Shown: positions 44,591 through 56,080, numbered from the stretch's first letter. The stretch is DNA of 64,000 bases from Cytophagales bacterium (GCA_004294225.1 REBA01000018.1:1-64000); one strand, 5' to 3'. Notes: generated by a model not told the origin, from the sequence alone. Translations and numbers: made by a program.

Positions 44591-45658
44591 CTAAGTAAAA
44601 ATTTTGTGTTCTAAAAATCTAGTAATCAATATCGGTTTTGGCAAATTAAAAATTTCATCAATTGGATAAAAGTCTATCTTAAGTAGAGATAATATTTTAT
44701 TGACATCCTGAATTTCAACCAAAAAATACTTTACAAATAAATTCTGATGTGTTAATAGATGTTTAAAAGTTTGCGAAGTATAATTGAGTGTGTGCTCTAA
44801 CCCTATTGAATTAAGGAAATTCATTATATCTTCTTCGTTTGCTTCATACTTAATAGGTTCTGCTATATAAAAATCATAAAGACCTTCCCAAATATCTCCT
44901 GCTAAACGTTTGTTCATAGCATAAGTGTCGTCTGATTTAAAAACAATGTAATTAATATATCTATTTGTCTTAACTACTTTTTTTGATTTAAAAGGCAGAA
45001 TATCTTGAGTATTGTTTGCATAGGCTGAACATATAGATTGTATATCACAGGTCGCACAAAATGGTTTTCGTGGGGTGCAATGGGTAGCACCAAATTCCAT
45101 TATAGCTTGATTATAGATAGAGTGGTTTTTATCTGGCAATAATTGATTGGCAATTTCCTGAAAAAACTTTACCCCTTTTGAGGTACTAATGTCTTCTTCT
45201 ATTCCGAATACTCTAGCCAATACCCTATAAACATTGCCATCTACAACTGCATATGGCAATTGAAAAGCAAAGGATGCTATTGCAGATGCAGTATAGATTC
45301 CTATTCCTTTTAGTGATAGTAATTGATTGAAATCATCAGGGATTATTCCTTGAAATCTCTGTTGAATTTGCTTTGCGGTTTGATGTAGGTTTCTTGCTCT
45401 TGAATAATAACCTAAGCCCTGCCATAATCTAAGAATTTCCTCTTCTTCAGCATTTGCTAAGGCATTAAGCGTAGGGTAGTTTTCAATAAATCTATGATAA
45501 TAAGGCAAGCCTTGTTCTACTCTTGTTTGCTGCAAAATTACTTCTGACAACAAAATAAAATAGGGGTTTGTAGTGTTTCTCCAAGGCAGGTCTCTTTTAT
45601 GGATACTATACCAATGAAATAATTGATCTAGAAATATTTTTCTTACAGCAGTATCCAA
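44591..45658 (-). CDS. mutY: A/G-specific adenine DNA glycosylase
   Basis: A 355-residue base-excision enzyme that removes A mispaired with 8-oxoG. It has the catalytic Glu in SEVILQQTRVEQGLPYY, the helix-hairpin-helix LKGIGIYTASAIASFAF, catalytic Asp in AVVDGNVYRVLARVFG, the 4Fe-4S ligands C-X6-C-X2-C-X5-C (CTPRKPFCATCDIQSIC) and a C-terminal NUDIX-like domain. The mutY-ssb order is usual in Bacteroidota. All key residues are present. Confidence 0.95.
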   Translation of the reverse strand: MDTAVRKIFLDQLFHWYSIHKRDLPWRNTTNPYFILLSEVILQQTRVEQGLPYYHRFIENYPTLNALANAEEEEILRLWQGLGYYSRARNLHQTAKQIQQRFQGIIPDDFNQLLSLKGIGIYTASAIASFAFQLPYAVVDGNVYRVLARVFGIEEDISTSKGVKFFQEIANQLLPDKNHSIYNQAIMEFGATHCTPRKPFCATCDIQSICSAYANNTQDILPFKSKKVVKTNRYINYIVFKSDDTYAMNKRLAGDIWEGLYDFYIAEPIKYEANEEDIMNFLNSIGLEHTLNYTSQTFKHLLTHQNLFVKYFLVEIQDVNKILSLLKIDFYPIDEIFNLPKPILITRFLEHKIFT

Positions 45659-45685
45659 GATTAAAGGAGATAAATATATTTAAAA

Positions 45686-46711
45686 TTAAAAAAGCATACC
45701 TGTTTTTCCTGGAGGAACAATTTTTAGATGTTTATAAGCAAGCTCTGTGGCTTCTCTTCCCCTTGAGGTTCTTTTGATGTATCCTTCTTGGATAAGAAAT
45801 GGTTCATATACCTCTTCAATAGTCTCTGCTTCTTCACTGCAAGCTGTGGCAATTGTAGTAAGCCCTACAGGGCCTCCTTTAAATTTCTCAATAATCGTCT
45901 GTAGGATTCTATTGTCCATTTCGTCCAAGCCATTATAGTCTACATTCAATGCTTCAAGGGCAATTTTGGCGATTTCTATGGTTATGGTTCCGTTGCCTTT
46001 CATTTGGGCAAAATCTCTGGTTCGTCTCAGCAGGTTATTGGCTATCCTTGGAGTACCTCTGCTTCTTCGAGCGATTTCAAAGGCAGCAACTTCATCTATA
46101 GGTGTTTTCAAAATAGAAGAAGAGCGTTTCAATATAGAACTCAATAACTTTGCATCATAATATTCTAATCTAGCATTGATGCCAAAGCGGGCTCTAAGCG
46201 GAGAAGTGAGTAAGCCTGCTCTTGTAGTAGCACCGATAAGTGTAAAAGGATTCAATCCTATTTGAACAGTTCTTGCATTTGGACCAGAATCTAGCATGAT
46301 ATCTATGCGAAAATCTTCCATTGCCGAATACAAATATTCTTCTACTACTGGATTAAGGCGATGTATTTCATCTATAAACAATACATCATTAGTTCCAAGA
46401 TTGGTAAGCAAACCAGCCAAATCTCCAGGTTTTTCTAATACTGGCCCTGAAGTTATTTTTATATTAGATTGTAGTTCATTAGCGATAATATTTGACAAAG
46501 TAGTCTTCCCCAAGCCAGGAGGGCCGTGAAGTAAAACATGGTCTAGGGGTTCAGATCGTTTTTTTGCTGCACCAACAAAAACCTTGAGATTTTCAAGAAT
46601 TTTATCTTGTCCTGCGAAGTCTGAAAACGACAAGGGTCTTAGAGCTTTGTCAATCTCTTTCTCTATTGGGGAAAGACTTTCTTCTTCGGCATTCAAATAA
46701 TCTTCTCTCAT
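45686..46711 (-). CDS. ruvB: Holliday junction ATP-dependent helicase RuvB
   Basis: A 341-residue AAA+ motor that drives branch migration with RuvA. It has [19 protein letters not shown], Walker [13 protein letters not shown], Walker [19 protein letters not shown], sensor [19 protein letters not shown] and winged-helix C-terminal [15 protein letters not shown]. Typical length. It stands 27 bp upstream of mutY on the same strand. Confidence 0.96.
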   Translation of the reverse strand: MREDYLNAEEESLSPIEKEIDKALRPLSFSDFAGQDKILENLKVFVGAAKKRSEPLDHVLLHGPPGLGKTTLSNIIANELQSNIKITSGPVLEKPGDLAGLLTNLGTNDVLFIDEIHRLNPVVEEYLYSAMEDFRIDIMLDSGPNARTVQIGLNPFTLIGATTRAGLLTSPLRARFGINARLEYYDAKLLSSILKRSSSILKTPIDEVAAFEIARRSRGTPRIANNLLRRTRDFAQMKGNGTITIEIAKIALEALNVDYNGLDEMDNRILQTIIEKFKGGPVGLTTIATACSEEAETIEEVYEPFLIQEGYIKRTSRGREATELAYKHLKIVPPGKTGMLF

Positions 46712-46743
46712 AAAGCTTAGGTAATGCTAAAATTGTTTAAAAG

Positions 46744-46790
46744 AAACACCTCCTTTTATAGAAAATAAGCCTATATAAAAGGAGGTGTTT
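46744..46790 (-). terminator. Terminator of ilvD
   Basis: Perfect 17-bp arms AAACACCTCCTTTTATA (46744-46760) and its complement (46774-46790) with a 13-base loop, ending 3 bp from the ilvD stop codon. On the minus strand the stem is followed by a T-rich stretch. Confidence 0.75.
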
Positions 46791-46793
46791 GTA

Positions 46794-48476
46794 TTAGAAT
46801 TCGTCAGTTACACAACCTTCAGAAGCAGTAGATACCGATTTGTAGTATTTATATAAAATTCCTTGAGTAGCTTTATAAATGGGCTGAACCCAAGATTTCT
46901 TTCTTTCATTAAGTTCTTCTGGAGATATCAATACATCCATTAAATTATTAATTGCATCAATTTTAATTTTATCTCCTGATTTTAGTAGAGCTATAGTACC
47001 ACCTTCTTGAGCTTCGGGAGTAATATGACCTACTACAAACCCGTGTGTACCTCCAGAGAATCTTCCATCGGTGATAAGACCAACCGATTTCCCAAGACCA
47101 GCTCCCATAATGGTAGAAGTAAGCTTGAGCATTTCTGGCATACCTGGTCCTCCTTTAGGCCCTACATATCTTACTACTACTACATCTCCAGCAACTACCT
47201 CTCCTTTTTTAACACCTTCTATGGCCAAATCTTCAGAATCATATACTTTTGCTGTACCTTCAAATACTTCCCCTTCTTTACCTGTTATCTTGGCTACTGC
47301 TCCTTCTGTTGCAAGATTTCCATAAAGAATCTGAAGGTGTCCTGTTTTTTTCAAGGGCTTATCTACAGGCATAAGTATGTCTTGACCTTCTGCTAGTTCG
47401 TTAATACTTGCTAGATTTTCTTTCACCGTTTTTCCTGTAACAGTTAAGCAATCTCCATGAAGGAAGCCTTCTTTTAACATCATTTTCATTACCGAAGGGA
47501 TTCCACCTTTATAGTGAAGGTCTTCCATCATGTATTTTCCACTTGGCTTCAAATCTGCAAGAAGTGGGGTTTTGTCGCTAATTCTCTGTACATCCTTTAA
47601 TGTAAATTTTATTCCAACCGATTTTGCCATTGCAATCATGTGCATAACAGCATTGGTAGAACCTCCTAAAATCATAATTGTGGACATTGCATTTTCAAAT
47701 GCTTCAAAGGTCATGATGTCCTTTGGTTTGATGTCTTTTTCTAATAACAATTTAATGGCTGAGCCAATCGTTTCACATTCTCTTTTTTTATCTACGCTTA
47801 CGGCTGGGTTTGAAGCACTATATGGCAAACTCATTCCTAAAGCTTCTATAGCTGATGACATAGTATTGGCTGTGTACATACCACCACAAGCACCTGCACC
47901 TGGACAAGCATGTTGTATAATGCCTTTGAAATCTTCTGGTGTAATTGTACCAGCAAATTTTTGACCTAATGCCTCAAATGCTGAAACAATATTTAAATCT
48001 TGCCCTTTCCATTTTCCAGGAGCGATAGTACCTCCATAAAGCATAATACCTGGTCTATTAAGTCTTCCCATTCCGATTATAGCACCAGGCATATTTTTAT
48101 CACATCCTACTACTGCTACCACTGCATCATACCACTGAGCACTTACCACTGTCTCAATGGAGTCTGCAATAATATCTCTTGAAGGTAAAGAATATCTCAT
48201 ACCATCTGTACCCATAGAAATTCCATCACTTACTCCAATAGCATGAAAACAAAGTCCAACCATGCCATTTTTATTTACGCTTCCTTTTACATCTTTTCCT
48301 AAGTCATTAAGGTGCATATTACAAGGATTGCCATCGTAGCCTGTACTTACAATACCTACTTGTGCCTTACCCATGTCTTCCTCAGTCATACCTATGGCAT
48401 ATAGCATAGCTTGAGAAGCTGGCTGTGATTCGTCTTGCGTAATTTTAGAGCTGTATTTATTTAATTTCATTTCCAT
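46794..48476 (-). CDS. ilvD: Dihydroxy-acid dehydratase
   Basis: A 560-residue Fe-S enzyme for the third step of valine/isoleucine synthesis. Cluster and metal ligands sit in [21 protein letters not shown] and [40 protein letters not shown] is the C-terminal signature. Typical length. No ilvB, ilvN, ilvC or leu genes are next to it, so it is separated from the usual operon. The start may be residue 1 or residue 3 (MKLNKYSS), which differ by two codons. Confidence 0.95.
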   Translation of the reverse strand: MEMKLNKYSSKITQDESQPASQAMLYAIGMTEEDMGKAQVGIVSTGYDGNPCNMHLNDLGKDVKGSVNKNGMVGLCFHAIGVSDGISMGTDGMRYSLPSRDIIADSIETVVSAQWYDAVVAVVGCDKNMPGAIIGMGRLNRPGIMLYGGTIAPGKWKGQDLNIVSAFEALGQKFAGTITPEDFKGIIQHACPGAGACGGMYTANTMSSAIEALGMSLPYSASNPAVSVDKKRECETIGSAIKLLLEKDIKPKDIMTFEAFENAMSTIMILGGSTNAVMHMIAMAKSVGIKFTLKDVQRISDKTPLLADLKPSGKYMMEDLHYKGGIPSVMKMMLKEGFLHGDCLTVTGKTVKENLASINELAEGQDILMPVDKPLKKTGHLQILYGNLATEGAVAKITGKEGEVFEGTAKVYDSEDLAIEGVKKGEVVAGDVVVVRYVGPKGGPGMPEMLKLTSTIMGAGLGKSVGLITDGRFSGGTHGFVVGHITPEAQEGGTIALLKSGDKIKIDAINNLMDVLISPEELNERKKSWVQPIYKATQGILYKYYKSVSTASEGCVTDEF

Positions 48477-48566
48477 GGAATTGTGTTCTGTATATTTATT
48501 GGATTTATTGAATTAAGGTCTAATTTCTATATTTTTGAAACTCTTTGCAAATTGAATATTCAATAC

Positions 48567-50196
48567 TTAATGAATGTTTAAAAGTTCTTTTGCATTAACT
48601 ATAGCAGATGCAGTCGGTTGAGCTCCACTTAACATCTGTGCCAGTTCTAGAATCCGCTCTTCTTGACTCAGTTCTTTCATTTTACTAATAGATTTTTCTT
48701 CACTATTGTCTTTATAAACAAAATAATGTTTATCTCCCTGAGCTGCTATTTGAGGCAGATGAGATATAGAAACAACTTGGTGTTTAGAAGCCATTTGTTT
48801 CATCATACTTCCCACTTTTCTTGCTATTTCTCCTGAAATTCCTGTATCTATCTCATCAAAGATTATGGTAGGCAATGCTGTTTTGTCTGCTAAAAGGTAT
48901 TTTATACAGAGCATTAATCTAGAAAACTCTCCTCCAGAGGCAACATTTTTAAGTTCTTGAGGTGCCACTCCTTTGTTGGCACTAAATAATATCACTATCT
49001 CATCTGCTCCAGTATTATTTGGCTTCACTTTTTTGTGATCTATTTTTATACTTGCATTAATAATTCCTACTTCTTTCAACAAAGTTTCTAATTCTTCAAC
49101 TATACGAGGAATGATGGCAAGTCTGGTTTCGCTAAGCTTTCCAGCAGATACTAAAAGCTCTTTTTCTAGACTGGAAAATTGTTTTTGAACGTCTTGAATT
49201 TTTTCTTCTAAATTTTCTATTTCTCCTATTAAGCAAAGTAGTTATATCATTAGCAGAATGTTTCTTCAATAAATGATAAATAAGGCTTAGTCTGCTCTCT
49301 ATTAATGGCAGTTCTTCGGGACTATATTCTTTGCTTTGTTCAAAATTTTCTATCTCAAAACTTAGGTCTTTTATTTCTGCCAAACAGCTTTTTAATCTTT
49401 GTTGAATAGGGTAAAGCGAGGCGTCTAACGAAGAAAGCTGAGCTATCAACTTTTCAGCCAAAACTAGGTTAGCAACAATATTATTGTCTTCACCCTGAAA
49501 CAAAGAAGAAAGTTGAACGAGCTTAGTCTTTATTTCTTCACTATTCTCCAATACTTTAAGCTTTTGCTCTAAAGTGGCTTGCTCATTGAGCTGTAATTGT
49601 GCTTCTTCTAATTCATCATGTAAAAAAGTATTAAAACTAAGCTGAGCTTTATCTTGGTTTGATTTTGAATTTAAATTTTCAAGTAATGCTTCCGTCTGTC
49701 TGTATTTCTTATATAACTCTTTATAGGTTTCTAGCTCTAATTTATTAGCTGCAAAGGCATCAATAATAGAAAGCTGAAATGTAGCATTGCCCAATGCTAA
49801 AGTTTCGTGTTGAGAATGAATATCCATCAATTTAGCTCCGATTTTTTTTATAAAATCTAGCGTAACTGGGGTGTCATTTACAAAAGCCCTTGATTTACCT
49901 ATTGTGTTAATTTCTCTTCTGATAATACAGCTGTGTTCATAATCTATATCTTCTAATTCAAATAATTCTTGAAGATGATAGTCTTGAATCTCAAACTGTG
50001 CTTCTATAATACATTTATCTTCCGCATTATGAAGCGATTTGGTGTCTGCTCTATTTCCAAGCAAAAGACCTATCGCACCGAGCATTATAGATTTTCCAGC
50101 TCCTGTCTCGCCTGTGATAATATTAAGGCGAGAAGAAGGGTTCATCTCTAAATGTTTTATCAAAGCATAATTTCTAATTAATAGGCTTTTAAGCAT
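48567..50196 (-). pseudogene. recN: DNA repair protein RecN, interrupted by a one-base frameshift
   Basis: RecN is an SMC-like ATPase for double-strand break repair. The N-terminal part (50196 to about 49231) has the Walker A NIITGETGAGKSIMLGAIGLLLG and the coiled-coil start. In a region reading LLKKHSANDITTLL the frame then loses sense and stops at 49132. One base further on, the next frame continues without loss (IGEIENLEEKIQDVQ, LLVSAGKLSETRLAII) to the C-terminal signature NVASGGEFSRLMLCIKYLL, FDEIDTGISGEIARKVG and SHLPQIAAQGDKHYFV. Skipping one base among 49230-49236 restores about 543 residues. No homopolymer is present at the site. Confidence 0.88.
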
Positions 50197-50198
50197 AG

Positions 50199-50426
50199 TC
50201 AGTAGGGGGATTCGTAGTCTTTTATAACCTCTATTATTTCGCTAAGTTGGAATTTTAATTGATGGGTATGGGTATCATTAATCACTAACTGTTCTGTATT
50301 TATTTGACTAATAATACCAGCATATACTTTATTATCTGCAAGAAGTAGATTTACCATTTGCCCAAGCAGTTCTGATTTGTTTTCTAAAATTATAGAATTT
50401 AAATATCGTTTTTGTCGCTTACTCAT
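50199..50426 (-). CDS. Small Sm-like protein (75 residues)
   Basis: A 75-residue protein. After a basic N-terminal helix (KRQKRYLNSIILENKSE) it has a five-strand pattern ELLGQMVNLLLADNKVYAGI / ISQINTEQLVIND / HQLKFQLSEIIEVIKDY that resembles the Sm/LSm beta-fold (G and D positions of an Sm1-like DNKVYAGI and an Sm2-like terminal segment). I recognise no named family, and this fold guess is mine. It ends 2 bp before the recN start, so the two are co-transcribed. A nucleic-acid-binding function would fit, but is unproven. Confidence 0.6.
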   Translation of the reverse strand: MSKRQKRYLNSIILENKSELLGQMVNLLLADNKVYAGIISQINTEQLVINDTHTHQLKFQLSEIIEVIKDYESPY

Positions 50427-50639
50427 TTATTATTTAAAATTAGCACTATTTGTAATTCTTTAAAGGGTCAAATAGCATCAAATCATTTTTTAATTTTTGT
50501 TGTATTTAAAAAACAATTTTATAATCAGTAAATTTATATAGTAATAAGGGCTAATACTATTTCTTGTATACAAAATTCTAATGCCCTTAATTTATATTTT
50601 ATACAGCAGAGCAGAATAAGTATTTAAAAAATATTTTTT

Positions 50640-52115
50640 ATGAATAGCAAAGACAAACAAGGGTGGAACTTCGATAATTCCTACATTAAACTACCAAGTA
50701 TACTCTATTCATTATCAGTTCCTACACCAGTATCTAAACCTGATTTACTTCTCTTTAATGATGATTTAGCAAAATATTTAGGAATAAATTTTAAAAATCA
50801 TGACAAAGAATATCTTGCTCAATACTTGACTGGAAACATGATTATTGAAGGGGCTCAACCTTTGGCACAAGCTTATGCTGGCCATCAATTTGGGCACTTT
50901 ACGAAATTAGGTGACGGTAGGGCTATATTGTTGGGCGAACATATTAACCCAGAGAAAATAAGGTTTGACATACAACTCAAAGGAGCGGGAGAAACCCAAT
51001 ATTCAAGAAGAGGAGATGGAAGGGCTACCTTAAGGTCAATGCTCAGAGAATACATAATTAGTGAAGCAATGCATGGGCTAAGAATACCTACTTCTAGAAG
51101 TCTAGCGGTAGTTACTACTGGTGACGAGGTTTACAGAGAGCAAGTCCATGAAGGAGCGATACTTACCAGAATAGCCTCTAGCCATATTCGAGTGGGTACA
51201 TTTGAATATATCAGCAATTTTTTGCCTGTGGAAATTCTAAAGACATTCCAAAGCTATGTTATTCAAAGACATTACCCAGAATTAGTAGATACTCAAAATC
51301 CATCTATTGAACTTTTAAAATCTGTAATGTTAAAGCAGATTGATTTAGTGATTGACTGGATGAGGGTAGGATTTATTCATGGAGTGATGAATACCGATAA
51401 CATGTCAATTGCTGGTGAGACCTTTGATTATGGACCTTGTGCATTCATGAACGCTTATCACCCCAATACAGTGTTTAGTTCTATAGATACTCAAGGCAGA
51501 TACGCTTTTGGTAATCAAGCAAGAATTGCTCATTGGAATATCACTCGCTTTGCTGAAACACTCATACCACTTATTCACGATAACAGTTCAGAAGCTATTC
51601 AGATGGCAGAAGATGTATTAAATTCTTTTCCTTTAATATACAATGAAAGATGGACAAGAATGATGATGTCTAAGATAGGAATAGCTCTAAACATCAATTC
51701 CTCTGAAGAAATATTTGAACTAATAGAAAAGCTTCTGGCATGGATGATTGCTGAAAAAGCAGATTATACAAATACATTTCTTCAACTAACTATAAAAGAA
51801 GAGAATTTTAAAGGAATCTATGCTTCTGATGACTTTAAAGTATGGTATAATGAGTGGAACTTAGTATTAAAAAAACTAGGGATAAACCATGAAATGGCAA
51901 TAGAAACGATGAACTATTATAATCCACAATTTATTCCAAGGAATCATATTGTCGAAAAAATATTAGATGAGGTCAGTAATGATAGAGATTTTACACTCTT
52001 CAATCAAACTTTGGCTGCATTAAAAAATCCTTACCAATATAAGGTAGAGTATGATTTCTTAAGAAACACCCCTACTGGCAGTGACTTGGCTTATAAAACC
52101 TACTGTGGTACTTAA
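50640..52115 (+). CDS. selO: SelO-family protein adenylyltransferase
   Basis: A 491-residue pseudokinase-fold protein that AMPylates other proteins. It shows AQAYAGHQFGHFTKLGDGRAILLGE (about 78-102), RFDIQLKGAGETQYSRRGDGRATL, PTSRSLAVVTTGDEVYRE, GAILTRIASSHIRVGTFE and VMNTDNMSIAGETFDYGPCAF. The last residues are KTYCGT, with Cys at the place where vertebrate SELENOO has selenocysteine. Typical length. It lies alone on the plus strand, convergent with the DUF1501 gene. Confidence 0.93.
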   Translation: MNSKDKQGWNFDNSYIKLPSILYSLSVPTPVSKPDLLLFNDDLAKYLGINFKNHDKEYLAQYLTGNMIIEGAQPLAQAYAGHQFGHFTKLGDGRAILLGEHINPEKIRFDIQLKGAGETQYSRRGDGRATLRSMLREYIISEAMHGLRIPTSRSLAVVTTGDEVYREQVHEGAILTRIASSHIRVGTFEYISNFLPVEILKTFQSYVIQRHYPELVDTQNPSIELLKSVMLKQIDLVIDWMRVGFIHGVMNTDNMSIAGETFDYGPCAFMNAYHPNTVFSSIDTQGRYAFGNQARIAHWNITRFAETLIPLIHDNSSEAIQMAEDVLNSFPLIYNERWTRMMMSKIGIALNINSSEEIFELIEKLLAWMIAEKADYTNTFLQLTIKEENFKGIYASDDFKVWYNEWNLVLKKLGINHEMAIETMNYYNPQFIPRNHIVEKILDEVSNDRDFTLFNQTLAALKNPYQYKVEYDFLRNTPTGSDLAYKTYCGT

Positions 52116-52119
52116 GGAT

Positions 52120-52147
52120 TCTTAAAAGGATTTAAAATTTTTTAAGA
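52120..52147. terminator. Possible short terminator between selO and the DUF1501 gene
   Basis: TCTTAAAA (52120-52127) and TTTTAAGA (52140-52147) form eight-base AT-rich arms with a 12-base loop, in the 32-bp gap between convergent genes. It is weak because it contains little G/C. Confidence 0.35.
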
Positions 52148-53380
52148 TTAAATAAAATCTAAATACCCATATTCTCTGCCCAAGACCAGTTTATCTTCTG
52201 CATTTAACCATCTTTTTATAATCGTAGAGTAGATGGTCTTAAAATCTACACTAGATCTTAAACAAAAATCGTCTAACTGTTCATTCGCCAACGAAGGCAT
52301 AGGGTTATAAAGCCCTTTCTTCTTTAGTGAACCACTCAATAAAAACACGTTGTTTGCCAGACCATGGTCTGTACCTTCACTTTCATTTTCTTTAACCGTT
52401 CTTCCAAATTCAGAAAATACCATTACCATCACGTCTTCTAACCTTCTATTGGCTTTAAGATCTTTTATGAAGGATTTCATTCCATCCGAAAATTTTGCTA
52501 GAATTTTTTCATGTTTAGGCAACTGGTCAACATGAGTATCAAAACCTGGCAAGGATACATAATAGACTTTAGTTTCCATATTAGAAATAATTAGTTCAGC
52601 TACAGTACGCAGGTCTACTCCAAACTGAGTAAGCGGATAGGGTGTTTTGGTTTTAAAAACTTTAGATCTTTCATAAATATGATTCACAGAGGCTAGAGAA
52701 TCTCCAAGTGTTTTATAAAGAAAGTGGAGAGGTGTGCCCTCTAAAGCATCTTCTCTAATCTTTGCTACCTCTTTAAAGAAAGTATTATTAAAATTATTAT
52801 AGGTTCTTGTAGGGTCTATGAATGCCAACCCTTTTGTCTTATCACCTTTCAGAGCTAAGTTTAAAGAATCGTCCATTTCTAGAGCCATGTATGGCTTCCT
52901 ACAAGCAGCATTTTGACAACCATGATCTAAATACCTGCCTATCCATCCGCTTCTATTGATATAATCTCCTGTACCGCTGGCTGTTTGCCAAGTTTCCATT
53001 GCTCTTATGTGAGTTTTCTCTACGTTCTGAAAACCTACGGTATTAATGACCGATAGAATGCCTTGGTCATAAAAATCTTTAAATATTCTCAGTTCAGAAT
53101 GAAAGCCCATTTCATCATTTACCTCATAGACCTCATCTCTAGGAATACTAATTTTGGGTCTTAGTTTGTAATAATTGTCATTCCTAAAAGGCACCAAACA
53201 ATTTAACCCATCGTTTCCTCCTGATAATTGTATAACTACTAAAACTTTATTATCAATATTTGCCCTACTAATAGCTTCTGCTAATTGGCTTTGCGATGCA
53301 CTAAGAAACTCGGGCAGCAATGCAGTTCCAGCTGTTGCTAAGGTTGCATTCTTTATAAATTTTCTTCTTGATTGAGTCAT
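52148..53380 (-). CDS. DUF1501 protein (sulfatase-fold, Tat-type signal)
   Basis: A 410-residue exported protein. The N-terminus SRRKFIKNATLATAG resembles a twin-arginine signal (SRRxF). It then has VLVVIQLSGGNDGLNCLVPF (about 45-64), EKTHIRAMETWQTAS, GDYINRSGWIGRYLD, VYYVSLPGFDTHVDQ and MVFSEFGRTVKENESEGTDHGLANNVFLL, the DUF1501 signature with its His/Asp metal-like residues. The fold is alkaline phosphatase-like. Substrate unknown. It is partnered by a DUF1800 gene 22 bp upstream, an association common in Bacteroidota, Planctomycetota and Proteobacteria. Confidence 0.9.
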   Translation of the reverse strand: MTQSRRKFIKNATLATAGTALLPEFLSASQSQLAEAISRANIDNKVLVVIQLSGGNDGLNCLVPFRNDNYYKLRPKISIPRDEVYEVNDEMGFHSELRIFKDFYDQGILSVINTVGFQNVEKTHIRAMETWQTASGTGDYINRSGWIGRYLDHGCQNAACRKPYMALEMDDSLNLALKGDKTKGLAFIDPTRTYNNFNNTFFKEVAKIREDALEGTPLHFLYKTLGDSLASVNHIYERSKVFKTKTPYPLTQFGVDLRTVAELIISNMETKVYYVSLPGFDTHVDQLPKHEKILAKFSDGMKSFIKDLKANRRLEDVMVMVFSEFGRTVKENESEGTDHGLANNVFLLSGSLKKKGLYNPMPSLANEQLDDFCLRSSVDFKTIYSTIIKRWLNAEDKLVLGREYGYLDFI

Positions 53381-53402
53381 GAGTTTGTAGATTCGAGATG
53401 AA

Positions 53403-54809
53403 TTAGCACAATTGGTATTCTGGCAATGAAGTAATTTTTAAGGCTATGATAAGAATTGGGTTTGATTTCTCGATTTTATCGGTCTCCTTTACAATTAATT
53501 CAACTTGTTTTTTATTGAGTGGATGTTGAAGCAAAAAGTTAGCCATTCCTTCTAGCATCTTTTCTTGACCTTGCCCCATAAATGGTTTCCCAAATTCTGC
53601 CCAGTTAATAAGAGGGCGAAGCACTTCAAAGTCTTTTTCCGACAGATAATCTGTTTCTATATCTCCATCTTCTTTGGGAAACAATTTTATTTCTGCAGCA
53701 TTAAAAATATATTCAGGAAGTCTAAGCCGAAGCATTAAGCTAGAGCTATCAATAAGCTCCTTTCCAGAACTCCATCCTGCTGCGTTAGTTGGGTAGAGCA
53801 GTACTTGACCCAATACTTTTTGAAGAAACAACATGTGTTTGTTGTCTTCAAAGGTGATACCAAAAGTGCGTTTCATATTCACCAATAGTTCAATTGGTGA
53901 CTTTATCAATACACCAATATTTTTATCTTCATAAAACCAGCTTGAAGTAAATATTTCTTTCATTAGAGCACTTAAGTCATATCCTGATTTAAAAAAATTC
54001 TCAGAAAGGGTATAAATATGATTACCATCAATATTTTCATTTACAAAATAACGATAGATTTTGGTCGTAATAAATTTAGCTGTTTGTTTTTGCTGAAGTA
54101 TAATATTTATAATCTCTTCACCAGTGAAGTTACCTCTTATGCCTAGAAAAATTTTTGCATCGGCATCATGACTTGCCTCGTTGTATAAGAAATTTCCATT
54201 AGGGTCAAAACCCCATCCAGTAAATGCTCTAGCTACGTCTTTGGTGTCTTTTTCAGAGTGTGTGCCACGACCTAAAGTAAACACATTGAGTAGCTCTCTA
54301 GCAAATCCAACATCTACTTTCCCTTTGATGTTTTTATGATTGCTCAGGTAAAGCAACATAGCAGGGTCTTTACACATTGCCAAAAGTAAATCACTGAATT
54401 TACCAAGTGCATGCTTTCTGATGGTGTTTAATTGGTTTTGCATAAAATAGGCATTAATGCCTTTGCAAGAAAAATGGCTATGCCAAAATAAAACCATCTT
54501 TTCTCTTAGTTGAGCATCGTCGCTTACCAACTTCTCCATCCAGCCCAAATTAAGCTGCTTCAATCTTTCTTGTGAACGCTTGAATATACCTGCTTTCTCT
54601 TCTTTATTCTTAACACCACCTACTTGAAACATTTCGTCGGCTTCCTCAAACAATCTTAACTCTGTATAGTTTTTTGACTTTTTGAAAAGCTCGTTTACTA
54701 TATCATTGGGTTTTCGTGAACTGTTTTTTACAATATATGTTGGCGTATCGCCAAAACCAGCACGAAGCAATAGGTGTTGAATTTTTCTCTGATTATTGAT
54801 TACCGCCAT
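53403..54809 (-). CDS. DUF1800 protein
   Basis: A 468-residue protein beginning with KIQHLLLRAGFGDTPT, the usual HLLxRxGFG of DUF1800. Further segments are MVLFWHSHFSCKG, LLAMCKDPAMLLYLSNHKN, ARELLNVFTLGRG, DVARAFTGWGFDPNG and AAGWSSGKELIDSS. The family's function is unknown, and it nearly always travels with DUF1501. It has no obvious signal peptide here, unlike its partner. An ATTACGA/TCGTAAT palindrome lies 55 bp upstream of its start. Confidence 0.88.
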   Translation of the reverse strand: MAVINNQRKIQHLLLRAGFGDTPTYIVKNSSRKPNDIVNELFKKSKNYTELRLFEEADEMFQVGGVKNKEEKAGIFKRSQERLKQLNLGWMEKLVSDDAQLREKMVLFWHSHFSCKGINAYFMQNQLNTIRKHALGKFSDLLLAMCKDPAMLLYLSNHKNIKGKVDVGFARELLNVFTLGRGTHSEKDTKDVARAFTGWGFDPNGNFLYNEASHDADAKIFLGIRGNFTGEEIINIILQQKQTAKFITTKIYRYFVNENIDGNHIYTLSENFFKSGYDLSALMKEIFTSSWFYEDKNIGVLIKSPIELLVNMKRTFGITFEDNKHMLFLQKVLGQVLLYPTNAAGWSSGKELIDSSSLMLRLRLPEYIFNAAEIKLFPKEDGDIETDYLSEKDFEVLRPLINWAEFGKPFMGQGQEKMLEGMANFLLQHPLNKKQVELIVKETDKIEKSNPILIIALKITSLPEYQLC

Positions 54810-54863
54810 AATTAAAATATTGTTTAATAAGTCTTAATATAATGCTAGACAAAATACATATTC

Positions 54864-54878
54864 ATTACGATTCGTAAT
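54864..54878. promoter_or_regulatory. Palindrome upstream of the DUF1800-DUF1501 genes (possible operator)
   Basis: ATTACGATTCGTAAT: two 7-bp arms around one base, a typical dimeric-regulator size, 55 bp before the DUF1800 start. No regulator gene is nearby and the motif family is not recognised. It may be chance, but it is unusually GC-containing for this AT-rich intergenic region. Confidence 0.35.
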
Positions 54879-54990
54879 AAACGACAAAAAGCATTTTTAT
54901 ATATTCTTTACTAGCCAATATATTGCTAAGCAAATTAAATATTTTTTTAATACTCACAAACATAAAGTAATGTTTCACAATAATTAAATA

Positions 54991-55022
54991 AAAAAGCCCT
55001 TTAATTTAAGAAAGGGCTTTTT
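54991..55022. terminator. Terminator after gap
   Basis: A classic GC-core hairpin, AAAAAGCCCTTT (54991-55002) and AAAGGGCTTTTT (55011-55022), with an eight-base loop and T-runs on either strand, 20 bp after the gap stop codon. It can serve as a bidirectional terminator. Confidence 0.8.
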
Positions 55023-55042
55023 TGTTTAATTATTATAATAGA

Positions 55043-56053
<1,011 letters not shown>

Positions 56054-56080
56054 TTAAGTTTGATTATAAAAATTCTTTCA

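Noticed and set aside
47007-47964. Long plus-strand frames across ilvD
   Set aside because: They lie opposite a clear ilvD gene with conserved Fe-S motifs and show only low-complexity translation from the complementary codons.
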